64,000 bases of DNA from Caldisericia bacterium. Lineage in GTDB: Bacteria; Caldisericota; Caldisericia; JAAYUI01. This document shows positions 1 to 9,388 of this stretch, piece by piece; the stretch's first letter is position 1, and every line of letters starts with the position of its first letter. The stretch spans positions 124,001 to 188,000 of the forward strand of contig JAGNLA010000001.1 in NCBI GenBank assembly GCA_017999835.1, written 5' to 3'. Position numbers and translations under genes: made by a program. The notes under the pieces were generated by a model. The model made no database searches. It had not been told where the DNA came from and saw only the letters and a program-made list of their open reading frames with translations.

Positions 1-400
1 GGTCAATTTTGTTGATGACAGGAATGATCTTAAGATTGGCATCAATGGCAAGGAATGCGTTGGCAATGGTCTGTGCCTCAACGCCTTGTGTGGCATCGAT
101 GAGAAGCACTGCACCTTCGCACGCTTTAAGCGACCTTGAGACCTCATAATTAAAGTCCACGTGGCCCGGGGTGTCGATGAGGTTGAGAACGTACTCGTTG
201 CCATCATCTGATTTATATGGAATGCGGACAGGTGAGGCTTTTATGGTTATGCCTCTCTCCTTTTCCAGATCCATCGAGTCAAGTATCTGCTCATTGCCTT
301 TTGTGTGAACCACATCGTTCATCTCCAGAATGCGGTCTGCAAGCGTAGACTTGCCGTGGTCGATATGAGCAATGATACAAAAATTTCTGATATTTTTCAC
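1..400 (-). CDS. lepA: Elongation factor 4 (LepA), 5' part only
   Basis: This is the N-terminal third of a translational GTPase that acts on the ribosome and promotes back-translocation or initiation. The reverse strand reads [18 protein letters not shown] (P-loop), then a switch region with KERGITIKA and [16 protein letters not shown] followed by ACEGA and GVEAQT. That wording separates LepA from TypA and EF-G. The gene runs off the left edge after the NKID motif. The start is GTG at 398-400, because it begins exactly at the conserved KNIRNF segment. There is no Shine-Dalgarno; a good -10 box lies 8 bases upstream, so the mRNA is probably leaderless. It is divergent from topB. Confidence 0.93.
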   Translation of the reverse strand, partial: MKNIRNFCIIAHIDHGKSTLADRILEMNDVVHTKGNEQILDSMDLEKERGITIKASPVRIPYKSDDGNEYVLNLIDTPGHVDFNYEVSRSLKACEGAVLLIDATQGVEAQTIANAFLAIDANLKIIPVINKID

Positions 401-408
401 AATTGGCT

Positions 409-437
409 ATTTTACCAAGAATGCAAATTCCTTTCAA
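409..437 (-). promoter_or_regulatory. Sigma-70-type promoter of lepA
   Basis: On the minus strand TTGAAA (432-437) and TAAAAT (409-414) are separated by 17 bases. Only 8 bases lie between the -10 box and the GTG start codon, so the predicted start of transcription falls at or within a base or two of the start codon. Confidence 0.7.
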
Positions 438-508
438 CAAATTTCGTTGTTGGTCAGTAGGCACAAATGGAATGCTTGTTGCAAAATGCAAGTTTTTGGC
501 CACAACAC

Positions 509-537
509 TTGACATTTGGAAAAACAGTCCTTATACA
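509..537 (+). promoter_or_regulatory. Sigma-70-type promoter of the topB operon
   Basis: A consensus TTGACA (509-514) and TATACA (532-537) are 17 bases apart. The ATG of topB follows 12 bases after the -10 box, giving an expected 5' leader of about five bases and no room for a Shine-Dalgarno site. Confidence 0.8.
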
Positions 538-549
538 AAACGCTTGACT

Positions 550-3174
550 ATGAATAAGAAATTGATATTGACCGAAAAACCTTCCGTTGCAGCTGATATC
601 GCCGAAGCACTTGGCGGTTTTACTAAATCAAAAGAGCACTACGAGAGTGACACAGCCTATATTACCTGGGCTGTCGGTCATCTAGTAACTCTTGCTGAAC
701 CTGAAGATTATAACAAGGCTTACAAATATTGGACACTCCAATCGCTCCCTATTGTTCCTGAACATTTTGACCTCAAGCCTATTGAGAAGACTGAATCCAG
801 GCTCAAACACATCAAAGAACTCCTTAAAAAGAAAGAAGTGGACGAGATTATCAACGCATGCGACGCAGGACGTGAGGGTGAATTGATTTTCAGATACATC
901 ACGGATTTCCTCGAAGCAGGCGACGTCAAGGCCGAAAGGCTTTGGCTCCAGTCTATGACCCGAAGGGCCATTGCTGAAGGCTTCAAACAGCTTCGTCCAA
1001 GCAATGAGCTCGAAAACCTTGCACAGGCGGCAAGATGCAGGTCTCAAGCAGACTGGTTGATAGGTATCAACTCGACAAGAGCATTCACTCGTCGCATGGG
1101 CACATTGCTTTCAATCGGCCGCGTTCAGACTCCTACCCTTTCTATCCTTGTTGAACGTGAAAAAATCATAACTTCCTTTGACCCTCAGACATACTACGAA
1201 GTTTACGCAACATTCCAGGCAAAATCAGGCAAATACCAAGGCAAGTGGTTCATTGAAGCGCCAAAGAATAGCAAAGCCTCGCTGTTGGATTCAAAAGAGC
1301 TTGAAGCATTCGCAAACTCTCAGGGAATTGTTTCCAAGTCAGCCGTCAAGTTTGATTCAAACATCAAAAAAGGCGACAGACTCGAAAAACTTGCAGATGC
1401 ACAAGCAGCAGAAAAGATTCTCTCATCGATTGACGGACAGGAAGGCACAGTCACCCAGGAAGAGACAAAGCTGACAAAAGAAAGTCCAGGATTGCTCTTT
1501 GATCTTAACGAGCTCCAGCGTCAATCAAACAAGCGTTTCGGTTTCTCAGCCTCAACCACACTCAACATTGCCCAGGCTTTGTACGAAGAAAAGAAGCTCA
1601 TCACCTACCCAAGAACCGACAGCAAATATCTTCCGGAAGATTACACAACTGTTGTTCCAACAATCTTTAAGGAGCTATCCAATTCGCAATATTCGGATGT
1701 CGTAGAACCACTGCTAAAAAAAACCGTTGAAAAAAAGAAAAGAGTCTTTGACACATCAAAAATTTCCGACCACTTCGCCATTATTCCTACTGAAAAGTCT
1801 CCTGATGGTATCGAAATGACACCAGCACAGGCAAAAGTCTATGATCTCATTGTCAAACGTTTCCTCGCAGCTTTCTACCCGGATGCCGTTTGGGAGGAAA
1901 CACGCAGAGTCACGACGGTTGAGGAATACACTTTCAGAACTGATTCCAAGAACCTAAAAGATCCAGGTTTCTATGAGGTATACGGCAGAGAATCCGAGGA
2001 TGACGGCAAGCTCACAAAGGTTTCAGAAGGCGAGAAAGTCCAAACCACAGAAACAAACTCGATTGAGAAACAAACCCAGCCACCACCAAGATATAACGAC
2101 GCCACCTTGCTCTCGGCAATGGAAGGCGCAGGAAAGCTCATCGACGACGAGGAGTTGCGCGAAGCCATGAAGCAAAAAGGTCTTGGAACACCAGCAACTC
2201 GAGCCTCAATCATCGAAAGGCTCATTGATGTAGGTTATGTGGAAAGAGTCCAGAAGGAGCTCATCCCGACTGGTAAAGGCATTGCTCTCTATGATACTCT
2301 GATGAGCTTTCCGTTGCCTGAACTTTGTTCACCAGAAATGACCGGTGAGTGGGAATACAAACTCACAAGAATCGAACAGGGAAAATTGGAATCAGGCTCG
2401 TTTATGGAATCGATCATCGAGTTTACACGAGAGATGATCACAAAGGTGAAGGAAGGTAGAGCAAACTTCAACGCAAATTCAGAAAATGCAGAAACAATTG
2501 GCAAATGTCCGCTTTGTGGTGGCGCAATAACCGAAAACTTCAAAGCTTTCGGTTGCGAAAATTATAAACCGAAAAAAAACACAAAGAAAAAAACCGAAGA
2601 TGAGACCGGGTGCACGTTTGCAATCTGGAAAACCATCGCAGGCAAATTCATAACAAAAGACATAGCCAAAGAACTCCTTGAGGTTGGAAAATCCGGGCCA
2701 CACAAAGGCTTCAGGAGCAAAACAGGAAGACCTTTCGGAGCAACATTGCTGCTCGAAAAAGATGGTTCAATAAAGTTCGAGTTTGACAACACAAAAGCTG
2801 AAAAAGACGAAAATGCTCCCCCCCCCTCCGACCCAGTGCCAGTATGCCCATGCCCGATTTGCGATGGCACCATCATGGACATTGGTTCGAATTACAGATG
2901 CAGCAATTACAAAAAGACTTGCAATTTGAACGTTGGTAAGGTAATTTTAGGTAAGGAAATCACTCCAGAGCTTCTATCGCAGCTGCTTGAGAACCGAAAA
3001 ACCGAGAAAATTTCAGGATTCATAAGCAGAAAAGGGCGACCATTCTCAGCTTTCCTTGTGATGGATGATAAAGGAAAAGTGGGGTTCGAGTTTGAAAACA
3101 ACAACGAAAAGAGTACCGGAAAAACTACGAGAACTGCTTCAAAGACTACCAGGAGGAGTAAAAAAAGCGCTTAG
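550..3174 (+). CDS. topB: DNA topoisomerase III-like type IA topoisomerase
   Basis: This 874-residue enzyme relaxes or decatenates DNA by single-strand passage. The Toprim domain opens with KLILTEKPSVAADIAEAL, and the acidic DAGREGE motif is present. The catalytic tyrosine is in ITYPRTDS (residue 353). The C-terminus carries two zinc-ribbon-like units (CPLCGG... and CPCPICDG...), each followed by a GFxSKxGRPF-type module, then a Lys/Arg-rich tail. The frame is open further upstream, but homology begins at this ATG and the promoter at 509-537 forces the start here. There is no Shine-Dalgarno. A run of nine C at 2818-2826 lies in the linker between the zinc ribbons. The 3' end overlaps the next gene by about 110 bases. 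Confidence 0.93.
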   Translation: MNKKLILTEKPSVAADIAEALGGFTKSKEHYESDTAYITWAVGHLVTLAEPEDYNKAYKYWTLQSLPIVPEHFDLKPIEKTESRLKHIKELLKKKEVDEIINACDAGREGELIFRYITDFLEAGDVKAERLWLQSMTRRAIAEGFKQLRPSNELENLAQAARCRSQADWLIGINSTRAFTRRMGTLLSIGRVQTPTLSILVEREKIITSFDPQTYYEVYATFQAKSGKYQGKWFIEAPKNSKASLLDSKELEAFANSQGIVSKSAVKFDSNIKKGDRLEKLADAQAAEKILSSIDGQEGTVTQEETKLTKESPGLLFDLNELQRQSNKRFGFSASTTLNIAQALYEEKKLITYPRTDSKYLPEDYTTVVPTIFKELSNSQYSDVVEPLLKKTVEKKKRVFDTSKISDHFAIIPTEKSPDGIEMTPAQAKVYDLIVKRFLAAFYPDAVWEETRRVTTVEEYTFRTDSKNLKDPGFYEVYGRESEDDGKLTKVSEGEKVQTTETNSIEKQTQPPPRYNDATLLSAMEGAGKLIDDEELREAMKQKGLGTPATRASIIERLIDVGYVERVQKELIPTGKGIALYDTLMSFPLPELCSPEMTGEWEYKLTRIEQGKLESGSFMESIIEFTREMITKVKEGRANFNANSENAETIGKCPLCGGAITENFKAFGCENYKPKKNTKKKTEDETGCTFAIWKTIAGKFITKDIAKELLEVGKSGPHKGFRSKTGRPFGATLLLEKDGSIKFEFDNTKAEKDENAPPPSDPVPVCPCPICDGTIMDIGSNYRCSNYKKTCNLNVGKVILGKEITPELLSQLLENRKTEKISGFISRKGRPFSAFLVMDDKGKVGFEFENNNEKSTGKTTRTASKTTRRSKKSA

Positions 3175-5737
3175 TATTCTCTGGGCGCTGTTTAGAATAT
3201 TCTTCCTTGGTGGTTTACTTGGAGCAACTGTTATACTAATTCTTGTTTACAGAATATCAGTCGATCTCGAGGCCGAACTTCCATCATTTTTGGCAAAACA
3301 ACAGGTGCCTCCAGCAGCCTCTGAAATCTTTGATCGCGACAATCAGCTGATCGGAACAGTCTATTTCAATGAACGTTATTATGTCCCATTATCCGACATC
3401 TCTCAAGAAGCACGAAATGCTCTTGTAGCTTCAGAAGACGTCAGGTTCTATCAGCACAGAGGATTCGACATCAGAGGAACAATCAGAGCCTTTGTAACAA
3501 ACGTTTTTCAGGGCAGCAAACAACAAGGTGGTTCAACAATCACCCAGCAGGTTGCTAGGTCGCCGTTATTCATGGGCGAGGCTGAAAAAACCTATGAAAG
3601 AAAAATCAAAGAGATCGTCCTTGCATATTATCTAGAAAAAAAATATTCAAAAGACGAAATTTTGGAATTCTACCTCAATGAAGTTTACTTTGGCTACCCT
3701 AACTACGGCATCGAAGCCGCATCCCGCAACTATTTTGGCAAACATGCAAAAGACTTGAATTATCCAGAAGCGGCAATGCTTGTTGGCTTGCTTCCCTTTC
3801 CAGACATCTACAACCCCCAGTCAGATCCCAAAATGGCCATGGTTCAGCAGAAAGCAGTCCTGGTAAAACTGGCAAAGAACGGCTACATCTCAGAGGCCGA
3901 TATTGACAAATACAACGTTATGCCCAAGATTAAGGCTCTTGAGTCAAAGGATTATAGAGTCAGATCGCTGAATTATTTTACAGACTACATCGTCAGTGAG
4001 ATGAAAAAGAAATACTCTGAAAAGGAGCTGGCTGAAGGTGGATTCAAGATCTACACCACTATTTACAAGGATTATCAAATCCACGCAGCTGAATCGATAA
4101 AAAAGGTTTTTGATGACGCAATAAAATCCAAGGATTTTTCTAATTCTGTAAAAGATGAGCATGGTGTTTTGCAACCTCAGGCCTGCACTGTCTCAATGGA
4201 TCCAAAAAATGGATACATCCTGGCAATGGTTGGTGGAAGAGACTACTCAAACACTCAGTTTAACAGAGCTCTCAAGCCAAACATCAGACATCCAGGTTCA
4301 TCATTCAAAGTTTTTGACTATTGTACAGCCTTCGAAACCATGTCTGTCACCGGCGGGTCAATGCTGACAAGCGAGGATTTTGGAGTCAATGGCTGGTATC
4401 CAGGCGAATGGAGCGGCTATACTTTTGGCAACCTGCTTACCAGAGGGGCTTTAGAAAATTCCTCAAACGTTTGCGCCTTGAAAGCAGGATTGAGAGCCGG
4501 ACTCAGAAGAGTTGCCTATTTCGCTGCGAAAATGGGGTTGAAGACCGACATCCCTGATTATCCATCAATCACCATCGGTTCAATCGATGTCACGGCAATT
4601 GACATGTGTACGGCATACAATACCGTTGCCGCCAAAGGTATTCGTCGTGATCCTGTTTCCATACTGAGCATTAAAAACAAGGATGGGTATGAAATTTACA
4701 GGCATCAGGACAGATCTTTTAGAGCCATCTCGGAACAATCGGCGTTCATAATGACAAGCATTTTCAGAACGGTTATCAGCCTGAGAAGATCCGACTATAA
4801 CAGAAAATTTGAAGACAATATTGCTGCAAAATCCGGCACTTCAACGGACGCTCTCTCTGGGTGGTACTGCACCTTCACCCCGGAAATAACTGTCGTTTCG
4901 TATGTTGGCAAAGACTCTAGAAACGTCAAGAATGCAGTTTTTTCAACAACATGGGGTTCCCAGTTCGCCTCTCCGGTCAACGGTGGGTATCTTAACAGAT
5001 GCCTTGACGATCCAAAACATCCGCTTAAGACTACAAAGTTTTCATCAGCCCCAAAAGACGTTTTATCCTATCCTGTATGCAAGGTTTCAGGCATGAGGGC
5101 TACGGAATTCTGCCCAAAAGAACCACCGGCAAATGCCAAAGGTGAACAAAAATTAATTGGTGTTGTCTGGGAATGGTTCAGAAAAGGTACAGAACCAACC
5201 CATCCATGCACGATTCATTTTGAAAACAGAAAGAAATTCACAGTTATCGTTGTCAAGAACCCTGAAGATGGCTCAGAAACGTTGTACAAAGTTGGCGATC
5301 AGGCCTGTACTGGACAAGAAACACGTCTATTGGCTCAGGTCGAATATGATGCCCTCCCTGTTATGAAAGACTGCGCTGAACAGTTTGAGTTCAAGTGGTA
5401 CGACGAAGTCGGTAATGAGATTGCCTTTGAAAACTTTAAGAAGTCGACATTTAAAGTTGACCAGCCAATATCTTTCAAACTTCAGCTCAAACCTGAATTG
5501 ATTGGCAAAGTTAATGAAATTGAAATCTACTGGGACAACATGCGTATCAAGAAGTGGTTTGACGGCGCCACAGACAATGACCTGCCGGACATGCCAAAAA
5601 TAGACATAAACCAGGAACTTGAACTAAAACTGAATGCCAGCGGCAATCCTGGGTCAACAATAATCATGGAGCTCATTTTGAGAGGTCCAAAGAATTATTA
5701 TCAGAAACGTGATTTTGAAGTGGAGCTAACCCCATAG
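3065..5737 (+). CDS. Class A penicillin-binding protein 1 (transglycosylase/transpeptidase)
   Basis: This is a membrane-anchored bifunctional peptidoglycan synthase of about 890 residues. One membrane helix lies near residues 38-62. The GT51 transglycosylase motifs EDVRFYQHRGFD and GGSTITQQVAR follow, then the transpeptidase with SSFK, SSN and KSGTS. A C-terminal beta-rich extension has no assignment. The start is uncertain: ATG at 3065 or TTG at 3092 both lie inside topB and neither has a strong Shine-Dalgarno. It is the first of two adjacent paralogues, probably from tandem duplication, and is co-transcribed with topB and tmk. Confidence 0.9.
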   Translation: MIKEKWGSSLKTTTKRVPEKLRELLQRLPGGVKKALSILWALFRIFFLGGLLGATVILILVYRISVDLEAELPSFLAKQQVPPAASEIFDRDNQLIGTVYFNERYYVPLSDISQEARNALVASEDVRFYQHRGFDIRGTIRAFVTNVFQGSKQQGGSTITQQVARSPLFMGEAEKTYERKIKEIVLAYYLEKKYSKDEILEFYLNEVYFGYPNYGIEAASRNYFGKHAKDLNYPEAAMLVGLLPFPDIYNPQSDPKMAMVQQKAVLVKLAKNGYISEADIDKYNVMPKIKALESKDYRVRSLNYFTDYIVSEMKKKYSEKELAEGGFKIYTTIYKDYQIHAAESIKKVFDDAIKSKDFSNSVKDEHGVLQPQACTVSMDPKNGYILAMVGGRDYSNTQFNRALKPNIRHPGSSFKVFDYCTAFETMSVTGGSMLTSEDFGVNGWYPGEWSGYTFGNLLTRGALENSSNVCALKAGLRAGLRRVAYFAAKMGLKTDIPDYPSITIGSIDVTAIDMCTAYNTVAAKGIRRDPVSILSIKNKDGYEIYRHQDRSFRAISEQSAFIMTSIFRTVISLRRSDYNRKFEDNIAAKSGTSTDALSGWYCTFTPEITVVSYVGKDSRNVKNAVFSTTWGSQFASPVNGGYLNRCLDDPKHPLKTTKFSSAPKDVLSYPVCKVSGMRATEFCPKEPPANAKGEQKLIGVVWEWFRKGTEPTHPCTIHFENRKKFTVIVVKNPEDGSETLYKVGDQACTGQETRLLAQVEYDALPVMKDCAEQFEFKWYDEVGNEIAFENFKKSTFKVDQPISFKLQLKPELIGKVNEIEIYWDNMRIKKWFDGATDNDLPDMPKIDINQELELKLNASGNPGSTIIMELILRGPKNYYQKRDFEVELTP

Positions 5738-5738
5738 A

Positions 5739-8459
5739 ATGATAAAAAAGCCTGCTTTGGTGAAAAAAAGAAAGAGCGGATGGAAGATTCTGCTTTTTCT
5801 TTTTATTTTCATATGCATCTCTCTCGTTGTCACCGCAACAATAATTTCTGAATCAATCAGTGAGTATCAAGTCAGCAATCTCCAGCAACTACTCAAGGAA
5901 ACGCCTCGCGACAAAGCCAGAGAAACAATCAAAATCTACGACATAAAAAACAATCTTATCGAAGAGTACGATTACGGCGAAAACAGGGAATACATCGAAT
6001 TATCCAAGATAAAGAAATTGACTCAACAGGCTTTTGTCTCTGCTGAAGATGAAAGATTCTATATTCACAAAGGTTTCGACATTCGTTCGATGCTCAGGGC
6101 GTTGTTTCGAAATCTTGCCACCGGCGACAGCAGTGAAGGTGGTTCAACCATCACACAACAGCTTGCCAGAAATGTTTATTTGAACTCATTCGAAAAAACC
6201 TTCACCAGAAAAATGAAGGAAATACTGCTTTCTGTTGAAATTGAAAAAAAATACGACAAGAAACAGATTCTTGAGTTCTATCTCAATCAGGTTTACTTCG
6301 GCTGTCAGGCATATGGCATTGAGGCTGCCTCAAAAACTTATTTTGGAAAAAGCTGCAGCAAACTTGATCTTGCCGAGTCGGCAATGTTGGCAGGAGTACT
6401 AACCTCCCCGTCAACCATAAATCCATTCTCTGACCTGGAAAAAGCCAAGCTCGCACAAGCCTCGGTTTTAACCAAAATGGCCAACAACGGATACATAAAG
6501 CTCTGGCAAAAAGAACAGGCTCTTGAAGAGAAACTGGAATATGCCACTTTGACACCGAAGAAAAAAGTAAGCTCTATAAACTATTTCATAGATTTTGTCA
6601 AAGAAGAGCTTGCCGGTAGAGTTGGCCAGAGCGCCTGTTTGAAAGGTGGGCTCGACGTTTACACAACTGTCGACCCAGAAATTCAAAAAGCCGCCGAAGA
6701 TGCCGTAAACATTGTGCTTGATGGAGCAGAACGAGCTGGCGATTTTGGTAAGGTCTCAGTCAACGCCTACGGCGCAAAACAACCACAGGGTGCCCTGGCC
6801 GCCATCGACGTCAAAACAGGATGGATTCAGGCTCTTGTTGGTGGAAGAGACTACAAGACAACCCAGTTCAACAGGACTCTCTCCCTTCGCCCGCCAGGAT
6901 CGACATTCAAAACTTTTGTCTACGCCACAGCTTTCGAGGAAGGTGGTTACTCACCATACTCCTATGTCAGGTCAAGCCCGATCAGCATAAATGGATGGAC
7001 TCCGAAAGAATGGTTTACAGGATACTTTGGCACCATCACTGTCCAGTACGCAATTCAAGAATCAAGCAATATCTGCGCCATCAGAACACTCCTTGATGTA
7101 GGCATGGAAAAGGTTGCAAAAAAAACAAAAAAAATGGCCGGCATTGGTGAAATTAGCTTCCTTGGAGACAGGGAAATCCTTGCCGTCCCGTCAATGGCGC
7201 TTGGCACTGTCGAAATGCGTCCGATAGAAATGGCTTCAGCTGGACAAACGATAGCAAACATGGGTAAACACATGGCTCCAACGGCTATTTACAAAATAAT
7301 CAACCGCAAAAACAATTCGACCATTTTCAACGCAGACTTGCAGAATAACCTGAAAGACAACCAGGTCATTGCAGAAACAACCGCCTATGACATGATAACC
7401 TGCATGAAAAGAGTCGTAAGATACGGCACCGGCAAAACTGCAAACGTGCCATGGATTCCATGCGCAGGCAAAACAGGGACAACCACCAACTTCAGGGATG
7501 GGTGGTTTATGGGTTTCACACCAAGAATATCCGCTTCTGTGTACGTTGGCGCTGACACAGCAGACACCGATCTCTCATTTGTCCAGAACTATGGCTCGAA
7601 GTATTCGGCGGCCATCTGGAGAGAATTCATAAAACGCGTTCCACACAAAAACATCAGTGACTGGGTTGAGCCAAAAGGTGAGTGGGAAACGGTAAGGGTT
7701 TGCGAAGAAACAGGCTTGCTCCCAAACAGCACCTGCACCTGTGATACCAAACGATTCAGAAAAGGTAAAGCTCCAACGGCTGTTTGCACAAAACAGCACA
7801 CCAAATACATTGATGTGACCATTTGCGCTGATACTGGACTGATAGCAAACGATTTTTGTCCAAACAAAAAAGTTGTTAATTTCAAAAATGAAGATGCCCC
7901 CAAACAATTTTGCCAACTTCACCTGAAAAAAATAACCACGGAAAAACCAAAGGATACAACGGGAAAAGACAACAAAAAGGACACAACCAAGAGTAATCAG
8001 ACACCAACAAAACCTGAAAGCAATAACAACAGCGGTAGTTCGAACAACAATAATCAAGGCAGTGGAACCGGGTCGAAGAAAGATGACAGCCAAAAACCAA
8101 CCCCGACCCCAGAACCAAAGCCAAATCCAAAGCCCGATCCGACCCCAGAACCTACGCCGGAACCAGAACCTACACCTGAACCAGAACCCGAACCCCCGGA
8201 GGCCAAGTATTTCACGGTTTTCCCATCCAAATCATCATGCTATGTAAATGATTTCGTTGAATTCTCCTTTGCGCACAACTATCCAAATGCGTCAAGAATC
8301 GAGATGTATGTCAACAAAGTACGCATCGAAGTTTGCGGCTCTGAGGGCTCAATCTCCTGGGTGCCAAGTTCAGCCATGACTTATGTTATTGCGTTTAATC
8401 TGAAGGACGAAAACGGTAATACTCTTGATTCCAGAACCATTACGTTCACGGTGTACTGA
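5739..8459 (+). CDS. Class A penicillin-binding protein 2 with proline-rich linker and Ig-like tail
   Basis: This 906-residue paralogue follows the upstream PBP after one spacer base. It has a basic N-terminus, one membrane helix (about residues 14-35), the GT51 motifs EDERFYIHKGFD and GGSTITQQLAR, and transpeptidase motifs STFK, SSN and KTGTT. After the catalytic core come paired cysteines of the kind seen in Firmicutes-type PBPs. A Ser/Asn-rich stretch, a Pro-Glu repeat of the PTPEPEP type (about residues 787-820), and a beta-rich C-terminal domain follow. The Pro-rich linker probably spaces the terminal domain across the wall, which is inference. Confidence 0.92.
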   Translation: MIKKPALVKKRKSGWKILLFLFIFICISLVVTATIISESISEYQVSNLQQLLKETPRDKARETIKIYDIKNNLIEEYDYGENREYIELSKIKKLTQQAFVSAEDERFYIHKGFDIRSMLRALFRNLATGDSSEGGSTITQQLARNVYLNSFEKTFTRKMKEILLSVEIEKKYDKKQILEFYLNQVYFGCQAYGIEAASKTYFGKSCSKLDLAESAMLAGVLTSPSTINPFSDLEKAKLAQASVLTKMANNGYIKLWQKEQALEEKLEYATLTPKKKVSSINYFIDFVKEELAGRVGQSACLKGGLDVYTTVDPEIQKAAEDAVNIVLDGAERAGDFGKVSVNAYGAKQPQGALAAIDVKTGWIQALVGGRDYKTTQFNRTLSLRPPGSTFKTFVYATAFEEGGYSPYSYVRSSPISINGWTPKEWFTGYFGTITVQYAIQESSNICAIRTLLDVGMEKVAKKTKKMAGIGEISFLGDREILAVPSMALGTVEMRPIEMASAGQTIANMGKHMAPTAIYKIINRKNNSTIFNADLQNNLKDNQVIAETTAYDMITCMKRVVRYGTGKTANVPWIPCAGKTGTTTNFRDGWFMGFTPRISASVYVGADTADTDLSFVQNYGSKYSAAIWREFIKRVPHKNISDWVEPKGEWETVRVCEETGLLPNSTCTCDTKRFRKGKAPTAVCTKQHTKYIDVTICADTGLIANDFCPNKKVVNFKNEDAPKQFCQLHLKKITTEKPKDTTGKDNKKDTTKSNQTPTKPESNNNSGSSNNNNQGSGTGSKKDDSQKPTPTPEPKPNPKPDPTPEPTPEPEPTPEPEPEPPEAKYFTVFPSKSSCYVNDFVEFSFAHNYPNASRIEMYVNKVRIEVCGSEGSISWVPSSAMTYVIAFNLKDENGNTLDSRTITFTVY

Positions 8460-9058
8460 TGGCTGGTTTTTTTATAGCAATCGAAGGTATAGACGGCACA
8501 GGGAAAAGCACTCAAACAAACATTCTCGTTCAAAAACTACGTTCTGCCGGCATCGACTGCGTACAAACATTTGAACCAGGTCACAACAGCATTGGGGCAT
8601 CGCTTAGAAACCTCATTTTCTCTGGAAACGCTGATCCAATAACCGAAGCTTATCTGTTCTGCGCCGACAGGGCAATGCATGTCCGGGAAATCGTGAGACC
8701 AGCTCTGAATGCCGGTAAGTGTGTTGTTTCGGACAGATTCGTTTTATCTTCGATCGCATACCAGGGATACGGAAAAGGTCTTGATCCTGACTGGATAAGA
8801 CAAATAAACGAAAGGGCCATAAACAACACTATGCCCGATCTGACAATTGTCCTTGATTCACCAGTAAAAACCGGCCTTGGAAGAGCAAAATGTGACAACC
8901 ACTTTGAAAATGAGCCACTACTCGAAAAGGTCAGAGAAGGGTTCTTACTGGAAGTAAAAAGAAATCCAGATATAATGAAAATTGTAGATGCGACCGATGA
9001 CATCAATTCTATTGCCAACCAAATATTCATCATGGTGGCAAAAAAGATGGAGGTATGA
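8459..9058 (+). CDS. tmk: Thymidylate kinase
   Basis: This 199-residue enzyme phosphorylates dTMP to dTDP in the cytoplasm. The P-loop is GIDGTGKST. The DR motif for nucleotide binding is in VVSDRFVLSSIAYQG, and the length is normal for the family. The ATG overlaps the stop of the preceding PBP gene by one base (TGATG), so translation is coupled. The gene heads a tmk-darA-holB-ricT block that matches the Bacillus order. Confidence 0.95.
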   Translation: MAGFFIAIEGIDGTGKSTQTNILVQKLRSAGIDCVQTFEPGHNSIGASLRNLIFSGNADPITEAYLFCADRAMHVREIVRPALNAGKCVVSDRFVLSSIAYQGYGKGLDPDWIRQINERAINNTMPDLTIVLDSPVKTGLGRAKCDNHFENEPLLEKVREGFLLEVKRNPDIMKIVDATDDINSIANQIFIMVAKKMEV

Positions 9059-9388
9059 ATGAAACTACTATTTGCAATCGTCCAACAGGAAGATTCAACC
9101 GAAGTGACAGCAGATCTGCTTCAGAACGGCTACAAGATAACAAAATTCAAAGGCATGGGTGGCTTTCTTGAAGAAGGAAACCTCATCCTCATGATGGGCG
9201 TCGAGGATGCCCACATTTCAAAAGTTCTGTCCATTTTCAAGACAAAATGCAAATCCAGAGACAGATACATCAACGCTCTCCCATTTGTTCCGATGGAAGG
9301 CATGCCTCCACTCTCATTCCCCGTTAAAGTAACCGTCGGTGGAGCAAAGATATTCATAATGCCTGTGGAGGAATTTCATATTCTGTAA
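9059..9388 (+). CDS. darA: Cyclic-di-AMP receptor-like protein (DarA/PstA, YaaQ family)
   Basis: This 109-residue PII-like protein has the DUF970 pattern: MKLLFAIVQQED at the start, then TKFKGMGGFLEEGN, and GGAKIFIMPVEEF at the end. Family members bind c-di-AMP as trimers and relay the signal to partners that are mostly unknown. The position between tmk and holB is the same as yaaQ in Bacillus, which supports the call. A GGAGG site lies before the ATG, which directly abuts the tmk stop. It suggests the host makes c-di-AMP, although no cyclase is in the window. Confidence 0.9.
   Translation: MKLLFAIVQQEDSTEVTADLLQNGYKITKFKGMGGFLEEGNLILMMGVEDAHISKVLSIFKTKCKSRDRYINALPFVPMEGMPPLSFPVKVTVGGAKIFIMPVEEFHIL

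Noticed and set aside
403-549. N-terminal extension of topB by 49 residues
   Set aside because: The extension covers the promoter and lacks similarity to type IA topoisomerases.
8090-8200. Proline codon repeat in the second PBP as a CRISPR-like or mobile repeat
   Set aside because: The units are short and in frame, and encode a Pro-Glu linker typical of wall proteins.
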